From NCBI GenBank assembly GCA_903897805.1, contig CAIUCV010000008.1, forward strand, positions 1-50,099: a stretch of 50,099 bases of DNA. The letters are read 5' to 3'. This document shows positions 47,310 through 50,099 of the stretch, in pieces. Both the position numbers and the translations under genes were made by a program. This DNA comes from Candidatus Yanofskyibacteriota bacterium. Its GTDB lineage: Bacteria; Patescibacteriota; Minisyncoccia; 2-02-FULL-40-12; IGHO2-01-FULL-4-A. The notes below the pieces were generated by a model. It ran no database searches and was not told where the DNA came from. It worked only from the letters and a program-made list of their open reading frames with translations. Each line of letters starts with the position of its first letter. Position 1 is the first letter of the stretch.

Positions 47310-49886
47310 CTACTTGAACTCTATTTTTATCTCTTTATCAACGGAGAGGTCGGAATTTAAGACGAGATTGTCGCCAAGAAGCTGTAAGTCAGGACTTTGA
47401 TTTATAACCGAAGTGCCATCGGGTAATTTGAAACTGAAATTAATGTGGTCGCTGCCGGTCCCGGATTGTTTTTGCCAGTATAGAGCATATCCCCCGCCGG
47501 CTGCTCCAGTGACGGGTGTGTGGTATTTCAAAACAACCGATTTGGTTTGCTTCGGCTTTACGATGAGCCAGAATCCGAAAACGGTTTTGCCCGACTCCTC
47601 GGAAACATCCACGCCGGCAACGGGATGAGAAACGTTCCCCTCGATCCGCTCAAGGTCGGAATCGCGCTTGAATCCATCGTAATTTATTAAAGGCGTGAAA
47701 TCCGTTATTGATTGGCCGACTACGCTTTCCAAAACCGAACCTTCCGGAACGAAAACTTTTACATAGGCGGAGTTGTCCCTGTTGTAGAATCCGTATTGAG
47801 AATCTCCTCCATTATGAATGCGGCTGATTGTAAGGGCATGCTCTGCACCACCATCGTTTCCCAGTGATGTTTCCAAATTGAAAGAGCTGTCGGTTACAAA
47901 GTCTGTCTTGGAGCCCTTCACGTTTGCAAAAACTATTTCCAGAAAATCCCCCGCGGTTTGTTTGATTTCGCCGCCAAGTCCGTTTTCAACCGCCGTTTTT
48001 TCCAAACCGGAATCGTCAAAATAGGCCAACATGTGTTTTTCTTCTGCAGCTTTTGTGATTATCTTGAAAATCTCAATCCAATTATTCTTGTCCTGCTCGC
48101 CCAATTTTTCAAAAAACTTCGGTTGGAGATCCGTGAGAATTTTTTTTGGCTTCGCTCTGTCCGCTTCGTACTCAACCTCGTTCTGGATCTCGGCAAGGAA
48201 ATTATCAGCGCCAAGCTTAAGACCGTATTCGGGCATGTCAATCGGCCCGATTATCTTCAGCATATCAGCGATGACATCCGGGGTTATTGCCAATACGCCA
48301 TCAACTTTGCCGCCGCCGTCTTTTTGATAAAACTCCTCAACCTTTCTGGCCGAGGTGGGGAAATCGGTAAACCAATTGGCATCGCGCATACCCCAAGTCG
48401 GAGTAATGTGCTGCATTTGAAGCGGCGGAATAATATTTTCTTTAAGGTTCGCATCTATCTGATAGATGTCGTCCACAAAAATTTTCTTCAGATAACCGTT
48501 TTCAAAAGTCACCAAAGCATAAGTTCCGGGGAAGCCGCCTGTTGGCCTGAGCTCGCTGTTATTCTGCAGCAAAACAAGGTAGGTCTTCTTGCTATTACCA
48601 CCCAAAAATTTCAAAAGAAAATCCGAATAATTGATGGCATTGCCGATATATTCCTGAAGTTGAGGAATTTTTTCCTTAAAATCCAATAAAAGGGGCTGTT
48701 TGCCCACGGGAATTACTGAAACATCTATGTCGGCAAGCAAACTGCCGGCTTTTTTAATATTTTGGTCAGCGCTTACCAAAACGGCTTTAAAATTTCCAAG
48801 TAATTCTGAAAAGGATTTTGAGCCTGAACTCGCCTGTCCATTCAAGAAAGAAAGGGGGTTAGAATTATATAACGTCCCCAAGGCCGATGCCAAATTTTCG
48901 CCGGCCTTGGATATGCTGCGACCCGCTTCAACCAGATCATTCGCCGCTTTTATTTTACCCAAGCCCGGCAGGTTGCCGAAGACAGAAAGGAAAGAAGCTC
49001 CAAGCTCATTCAGGGTACCAGAGGCCTTATTGAGGTCATCGTAAGCCAAAGCGAAACTATTTGCCGCATCTTGAAACTTGAAATCCTCAAGTTTCTGCTT
49101 CGCGTCTTCCAGATTAGCGACCGCGTTACTCCCGTTCTGGACAATATTATTTCTGGCCCAAATGCCGCTTTGCGTCGCCCACCACACCAATGCGCCGACG
49201 GAAACGAGGCCTACAAAGAAAATTAAAAGTTTTGGAATATATTTTACGACTCTTTTCGCGTTTTTCTGCCTCGCCCCCCGCCATGCGGCATGGGGCTTCG
49301 CCGATATTGAACCGAGATGAGTCAGCCAAAAATCAACTTCTCTGGAAGCGGGGGTAGACCCCGTCAAATCCAGCGAAGCTGGTGCCGCAAGACGGCAATT
49401 TGACTGGGTAGATACCGGGGTCGCCCAAATATTTTTAGATTCAACGGCTCTCTTGATCGGGGCTACCTGTGCAATTCTTGGCAAAGAAACTGTCTCAGTT
49501 TCCTTTTTTTCTATACTCGCTTTCGCCATTCCCGCCGCAACAAGAAAGCGCGGTTTTGATTTTTGCCTTACTAAAGAATGTATTTGAGCGCCGGCTCTGG
49601 CCAGTTCAGCTATGGCATCAACTGGCCCAAGGAGGACATCCTCCAGCTCGCGAAGGATGGAGGTTTTCTGGTCTGGCAACGGCTTGTCGGCTTTTTTTAT
49701 AACGGGAGCTTGCGGTTGAACAACTTGGTGCTCAATCAGGGTTGGTCTGGCAGGTTGCGGAATGGTCGGTTCCTCTCTTAGGTTTATTTTCGTTCTCACC
49801 TGTGATATTTTTTCAAAATCCAAACCACCCGATTCTTTCACCGGTTTAACATCAAACATCGCCAAAAGGATATTATTCCTCGGCAC
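47310..49886 (-). CDS. DUF4012-domain membrane protein
   Basis: An 858-residue protein. The N-terminal 220 residues are a basic, low-complexity cytoplasmic region; one membrane helix follows (IPKLLIFFVGLVSVGALVWW), then a helical region with NSNPLSFL, and the DUF4012 core (about 420-640: NNSELRPTGGFPGTYALV, DDIYQIDANL, TPTWGMRDANWFTDFPTSA, GVLAITPDVIADML). DUF4012 proteins recall LytR-CpsA-Psr enzymes and may work in envelope polymer attachment. Start GTG at 49886, where a TATAAT ends 8 nt upstream (leaderless); an ATG at 49859 is an alternative. The N-terminal region contains a cloverleaf repeat in frame. Confidence 0.85.
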   Translation of the reverse strand: MPRNNILLAMFDVKPVKESGGLDFEKISQVRTKINLREEPTIPQPARPTLIEHQVVQPQAPVIKKADKPLPDQKTSILRELEDVLLGPVDAIAELARAGAQIHSLVRQKSKPRFLVAAGMAKASIEKKETETVSLPRIAQVAPIKRAVESKNIWATPVSTQSNCRLAAPASLDLTGSTPASREVDFWLTHLGSISAKPHAAWRGARQKNAKRVVKYIPKLLIFFVGLVSVGALVWWATQSGIWARNNIVQNGSNAVANLEDAKQKLEDFKFQDAANSFALAYDDLNKASGTLNELGASFLSVFGNLPGLGKIKAANDLVEAGRSISKAGENLASALGTLYNSNPLSFLNGQASSGSKSFSELLGNFKAVLVSADQNIKKAGSLLADIDVSVIPVGKQPLLLDFKEKIPQLQEYIGNAINYSDFLLKFLGGNSKKTYLVLLQNNSELRPTGGFPGTYALVTFENGYLKKIFVDDIYQIDANLKENIIPPLQMQHITPTWGMRDANWFTDFPTSARKVEEFYQKDGGGKVDGVLAITPDVIADMLKIIGPIDMPEYGLKLGADNFLAEIQNEVEYEADRAKPKKILTDLQPKFFEKLGEQDKNNWIEIFKIITKAAEEKHMLAYFDDSGLEKTAVENGLGGEIKQTAGDFLEIVFANVKGSKTDFVTDSSFNLETSLGNDGGAEHALTISRIHNGGDSQYGFYNRDNSAYVKVFVPEGSVLESVVGQSITDFTPLINYDGFKRDSDLERIEGNVSHPVAGVDVSEESGKTVFGFWLIVKPKQTKSVVLKYHTPVTGAAGGGYALYWQKQSGTGSDHINFSFKLPDGTSVINQSPDLQLLGDNLVLNSDLSVDKEIKIEFK
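49357..49408. repeat. Cloverleaf-like palindromic element, copy 2 (inside the DUF4012 gene)
   Basis: Outer arms GTCAAAT (49363-49369) and ATTTGAC (49398-49404), extended by CCC/GGG, enclose two adjacent perfect hairpins: CCAGC-3 nt-GCTGG (49370-49382) and TGCCG-5 nt-CGGCA (49383-49397). It encodes part of TPVSTQSNCRLAAPASLD in the cytoplasmic linker. Same layout as 15897-15948 read in reverse. Confidence 0.85.
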
Positions 49887-49894
49887 TAGTTTAA

Positions 49895-49900
49895 ATTATA
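49895..49900 (-). promoter_or_regulatory. -10 box of the DUF4012 gene
   Basis: Minus strand TATAAT ending 8 nt before the GTG start; no good -35. Suggests a leaderless message. Confidence 0.5.
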
Positions 49901-50099
49901 CAACCGATTGAAGTTTTGCCCCTGTGGAGAAATCGCGACCCCCTATCACGAAATTCGGTTCGGACTTTGACAAAAAGGGGCTCCGGCCATAATGCCTTCT
50001 GGGGACTTCGAAAACCCCAGCGTGGTTTTCTCATCCGTTGCTCTTGCCACCATTTGTCAAGGCGCAAGGGCCTATGACAAAACCATGCTGGCGGCAAAC
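49901..50099. other. Unassigned window end
   Basis: One minus-strand frame is open to the edge (basic, W/R-rich, no recognised motif) but has no start signal. Short inverted pieces such as CTGGGG/CCCCAG are present. No tRNA fold could be completed. I see no supportable gene. Confidence 0.3.

Noticed and set aside
48031-48689. Plus-strand ORFs opposite DUF4012
   Set aside because: Shadow frames of a recognised conserved domain.
49891-50097. 68-residue minus-strand ORF at the window end
   Set aside because: Basic and tryptophan/arginine-rich with no recognised motif or ribosome site; it looks like a shadow or a fragment of unknown DNA.
1-50099. CRISPR array, prophage or toxin-antitoxin module
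   Set aside because: No regularly spaced direct repeats of suitable length, no Cas, phage structural or integrase genes, and no recognisable toxin-antitoxin pair.

Overview
The window reads as a chromosomal piece of a Candidate Phyla Radiation (Patescibacteria) bacterium, most likely Parcubacteria-like; this placement is inferred from gene content. Supporting signs are a DUF4012 membrane protein, a shortened release factor 2, compact FtsE/FtsX and FtsB/DivIC-type division proteins, putative S-layer-like surface proteins with P/T-rich linkers, many small membrane or secreted proteins without recognisable relatives, and no biosynthetic pathways. UGA is used as an ordinary stop and an RF2 with an SPF motif is present, so the recoded lineages (SR1, Gracilibacteria) are unlikely. 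There is no rRNA, prophage or CRISPR array.

Layout. 1-2.1 kb is a mosaic: two copies of the 3' end of a membrane glycosyltransferase surround a frameshifted methyltransferase, followed by a secreted protein of unknown function. 2.1-14.3 kb is a minus-strand surface block: a TMTC-like membrane/TPR protein, a class A beta-lactamase-fold serine hydrolase, two secreted proteins sharing a C- or N-terminal surface domain (the 1171-residue one is the best S-layer candidate and has a leader of about 440 nt), and a 1040-residue fusion of zinc phospholipase-like, lamin-tail and PQQ-propeller domains. 14.4-15.2 kb holds a REP-associated (Y1) transposase with its own short palindromes. 15.2-20.8 kb carries a regulator, HtrA protease and a GH1 / EamA / second glycosidase operon. 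20.8-24.9 kb is a plus-strand operon of DedA, an alpha/beta hydrolase and two GT4 glycosyltransferases.

25.0-38.6 kb is dominated by export machinery. One MacA/MacB-like set plus a DrrAB-like ABC transporter lies behind an ECF sigma factor; a second MacA/MacB-like set lies behind a MarR repressor with a visible operator. Between them a cobalamin riboswitch with a terminator precedes an ECF-type vitamin transporter S component, which suggests B12 salvage. 38.6-50.1 kb has three intact tRNAs (Gln, Thr, Gly), ftsX-ftsE-prfB, a DivIC-like and a PH-domain protein, lepA, two paralogous small genes and DUF4012.

The least ordinary content is non-coding: (i) two copies of a cloverleaf-like palindromic element whose stems differ by paired changes, one intergenic and one inside the DUF4012 gene; (ii) five arrays of about four degenerate 7-bp units, two inside coding sequence; (iii) a REP-like palindrome flanking the Y1 transposase; (iv) a tandem duplication carrying the DUF4012 3' end, a promoter, a small ORF and a terminator; (v) a tRNA-Gly bounded by inverted repeats next to half of another tRNA-Gly. 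Several conserved genes have a -10 box only 7-10 nt before the start codon, pointing to leaderless mRNAs, while many small orphan genes have their own promoter, strong Shine-Dalgarno and terminator.
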